Assembly (NCBI RefSeq): GCF_008386395.1
Contig: NZ_CP043761.1
Coordinates: forward strand, 4,154,001-4,218,000
Origin: Paenibacillus sp. 37
GTDB taxonomy: Bacteria > Bacillota > Bacilli > Paenibacillales > Paenibacillaceae
DNA: 64,000 nucleotides
Direction of reading: 5' to 3'
In this document: positions 61,970-64,000 of the stretch, in pieces
Layout of the letters: each line of letters begins with the position of its first letter
How positions within the stretch are numbered: the first letter of the stretch is position 1
Translations under genes and position numbers: made by a program
Notes under the pieces: generated by a model
Told to the model about the DNA's origin: nothing
The model's database searches: none
The model's input: only the letters and a program-made list of their open reading frames with translations

Positions 61970-63286
61970 TTACGTATGTGCTTCCTGAACCTGTACGGGT
62001 TGTACAGGCAAGCTTTCTTTTTTGAAACCGAGGTTAAAGAAGACATTGAGCAGGATCGCTGACAGGCTTCCCGTAATAATACCATCACTAACAATAATCC
62101 GAATACTTTGAGGAAGCTGGGCAAACAGGTCGGGTACAGCAGTAACACCGAGCCCAAGTGAAACGGAGCAAGCCACGATCAACAGATTGGATTGTTTGCC
62201 AAAGTCGACGTTTTGCAGCATTTTGATCCCGGATGAAACAACCATTCCGAACAGGATAACAGTCGCTCCCCCGAGGACAGCACTTGGAATAATGGTTGCA
62301 AAAGCAGCTACCTTCGGAATGAGCCCCAGAAAGACCAGAATACCTCCAGCTGCAACAACAACATTGGTCGTTTTCACTTTGGAGAGCTGAACCAAACCAA
62401 CATTCTGTGCAAATGTATTGTATGGAAAAGCATTGAATATGCCGCCAAGGACAAACGCGAGACCTTCTGCACGATATCCCCGTGCCAGATCGTTTTCGTT
62501 GATCGGTTGATCACAGATTTTGCTCAAAGCCATAAATACACCTGTTGATTCGATGATAACCACCGTACCTACAATAATCATTGTAATGATTGGGCCGATT
62601 TCGAAGGTAGGCCATCCAAAGTAAAAGGGTTGAGGTAAATGGAACCAGGAGGCTTCCTGTACAGAGGCAAAATTCACTTTTCCCATGATGGCTGCGATGA
62701 GGGTTCCCACGATAATTCCAAGGAGAACAGCCAGGGATTTAACAAACCCGCGAGCATATCGATTCAGGATTAGAATAAAAAGTAATACACCAAATGAAAG
62801 CGCCAAATTATCCAAACTTCCGAAATTCTCACTGTTTGCTCCACCCGCCATGTTTTTAATGCCGGTTGGGATTAGCGCAAGACCGATAATGGTTACCACT
62901 GTACCGATCACGACTGGCGGAAACAATTTGACGATTTTGCTAAAAAATACGGCAAAGATGACGATAAATAACCCCGCTGCGATGATCGACCCATATATGG
63001 CAGGAATTCCGTATTGCGATCCAATCGCAATCATCGGTGTCACCGCTACAAAAGAACTTCCGAGCACCGCTGGCAAACCAATCCCCAAGTACTTCCCTTT
63101 TCGTGCCTGAAGCCATGTGGCAATCCCACACGTTAACAGGTCAATGGATACCAGATACGCCAACTGCTCTGCAGTCAGATTTAGTGCTCTGCCCACAAGC
63201 AAAGGCACCAGAATCGCTCCCGCATACATCGCGAGTACGTGCTGAATCCCCAGTGAAAAAACTCTCATCTTTTTGGTTTCTTTCAT
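61970..63286 (-). CDS. NCS2 nucleobase permease (xanthine/uracil type, PbuX-like)
   Basis: 438 residues from ATG 63286, after GGGGGG; a longer frame from 63325 lacks a site. Fourteen hydrophobic segments. Family signature NTFAQNVGLVQLSKVKT near residue 295, substrate-site IGLPAVLGSSFVAV near 68 and IIESTGVFMALSKI near 255. The pattern FPYNTFAQN is that of the xanthine/uric acid (PbuX/PucJK) branch of the proton-coupled transporters. No purine riboswitch was found upstream. Confidence 0.9.
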   Translation of the reverse strand: MKETKKMRVFSLGIQHVLAMYAGAILVPLLVGRALNLTAEQLAYLVSIDLLTCGIATWLQARKGKYLGIGLPAVLGSSFVAVTPMIAIGSQYGIPAIYGSIIAAGLFIVIFAVFFSKIVKLFPPVVIGTVVTIIGLALIPTGIKNMAGGANSENFGSLDNLALSFGVLLFILILNRYARGFVKSLAVLLGIIVGTLIAAIMGKVNFASVQEASWFHLPQPFYFGWPTFEIGPIITMIIVGTVVIIESTGVFMALSKICDQPINENDLARGYRAEGLAFVLGGIFNAFPYNTFAQNVGLVQLSKVKTTNVVVAAGGILVFLGLIPKVAAFATIIPSAVLGGATVILFGMVVSSGIKMLQNVDFGKQSNLLIVACSVSLGLGVTAVPDLFAQLPQSIRIIVSDGIITGSLSAILLNVFFNLGFKKESLPVQPVQVQEAHT

Positions 63287-63609
63287 CCCACGTTGCCCCC
63301 CTGAAATTAGAATCAACAGAACCACTGCAAAATCATGTTATGTTGATTCACATTATATAAATTATTCAGGGAAGTTCCATGATTCATAACATAGAATTGT
63401 GATCAGAGATAAAGAGCCCAACTAAAATTGGGCGTGTTATACAAAAGGTACTCTCATACCGATTATTCAGGTTATATTAGTTGACACATAAGGTTGGATA
63501 GCCCTCTTTGACTCTCCGAAGAAAAGAAACATGAACGTGAGATTTAACTTCAGTACTTCAATGTTTAATACATATTTCTGAACATCACTTGTTTCATCTT
63601 CTCAGCTTG
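63287..63609. other. Gap upstream of the nucleobase permease
   Basis: An imperfect inverted repeat ATGTTATGTTGATTCA (63335-63350) and TGATTCATAACAT (63380-63392) may be an operator. GCCCAA/TTGGGC at 63416-63433 is a terminator-like stem for the NRDE gene. Otherwise nothing is seen. Confidence 0.45.
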
Positions 63610-64000
63610 TCAGTTGAGAAGATTGATGTTAAATCGTTGCTCCATTACTTCTCCGTTCTGGTGAACCATCTCCGTAAAAAACACTTCTTCTCTATTCATC
63701 AGAACAACGGATGAAGCTCTGGTCCCATAGTCGAATTTTTCACTTTTAACGAAGATGGGAGAAAGCAAACGCTCCCATTCCATTGGAACACCTGTATGGG
63801 GGAGAAGCTCATCCACTGAAGGGTCAGCCATTTGCAGCAAAACTAATATTTGTTCTGTCAGGGTAGCTTCGTCCTCCCCTTGGATGATTTTCTCCAGCCC
63901 TTCTTTTCCACGTTTTACCTTGGGCCAATCTGTATTGATCAAGTGATTACTAATCCCGTATATTCCCGGTTTCAACTTCATCACAACATTGCCCACATTA
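63610..64000 (-). CDS. NRDE/TANGO2 family protein (partial, 5' end outside window)
   Basis: The frame is open at the right edge (130 codons visible). LKPGIYGISNHLINTDWPKV then KRGKEGLEKII, DELLPHTGVPMEWERLLSPI and YGTRASSVVLMNREEVFFTE are the C-terminal half of the NRDE (TANGO2) family. These have an N-terminal nucleophile-type start, which is outside the window. Its role in bacteria is unclear. A weak hairpin follows at 63416. Confidence 0.85.
   Translation of the reverse strand, partial: NVGNVVMKLKPGIYGISNHLINTDWPKVKRGKEGLEKIIQGEDEATLTEQILVLLQMADPSVDELLPHTGVPMEWERLLSPIFVKSEKFDYGTRASSVVLMNREEVFFTEMVHQNGEVMEQRFNINLLN

Noticed and set aside
63287..63609. Possible purine riboswitch upstream of the nucleobase permease
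   Set aside because: The conserved purine aptamer core and loop sequences are not present.

Overview
The window looks like chromosome of a spore-forming Firmicute of the Paenibacillus type (inference). It carries sporulation genes (cotE, spoVK), low-to-middle GC, Bacillus-style LexA, GlnR and cre sites, a tyrosine T-box, and blocks whose order matches Bacillus subtilis: cotE-mutS-mutL, miaA-hfq, spoVK-hflX-ynbB-glnR-glnA, and lexA divergent from yneA/ynzC. Nearly all genes are on the minus strand. Plus-strand exceptions are mtnD, lexA, a small secreted protein, a carbonic anhydrase, a PadR regulator and two small genes after it. No rRNA, tRNA, CRISPR array, insertion sequence or prophage was seen.

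Layout. 1-7518: a divergent Tad/Flp-type secretion or pilus locus. In transcription order it encodes a Ser/Thr kinase fused to a MinD/CpaE-like domain, a CpaB/SAF protein, two CpaE-like proteins without a canonical P-loop, a membrane-anchored TadA-like ATPase, and a TadB/C-like membrane protein that runs off the left edge. The locus has its own sigma-A-type promoter and a 5' leader holding a large terminator-like hairpin. 7745-12727: a tightly overlapping operon (HAD phosphatase, Fpg glycosylase, endonuclease IV, receiver-like protein, thioredoxin-like protein, ABC ATPase, FtsJ-type methyltransferase). 13084-18265: RNase Z, cobalamin-dependent methionine synthase and divergent acireductone dioxygenase (methionine cycle and salvage). 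18362-22656: an Lpl-type carbohydrate ABC importer with a GntR/FCD regulator downstream and cre sites upstream. 23211-26272: HAD phosphatase, small membrane protein, and the SOS cluster ynzC-yneA/lexA. 26378-29663: aldehyde dehydrogenase and a roughly 2-kb AT-rich gap holding only a small secreted protein.

29664-48950 is the conserved core: glnA, glnR, ynbB, hflX, spoVK, a DUF402 protein, a class A PBP with an Asn/Gly-rich tail, hfq, miaA, an RsmJ-like methyltransferase, mutL, mutS, an amidoligase-like protein and cotE. 49026-54683: an aromatic-acid-exporter-like membrane protein, a NitT/TauT-type ABC importer and an M32 carboxypeptidase. 55033-57231: carbonic anhydrase, PadR regulator, a Gly-rich membrane protein and a DUF2653 protein. 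57387-64000: tyrS with its T-box, two immunity-type small proteins, SelO, a xanthine/uracil-type permease and the C-terminal part of an NRDE/TANGO2-family protein cut by the right edge.

The best candidate for something undescribed is the Tad-like locus at the left end: a kinase-CpaE fusion, three MinD-fold domains that have all lost the P-loop lysine, an unusually membrane-anchored TadA, and a possible attenuator leader. A MITE-like repeat is present in two copies (46715-46894 and 54789-54909). All family names come from reading the sequence by eye; no database search was run.
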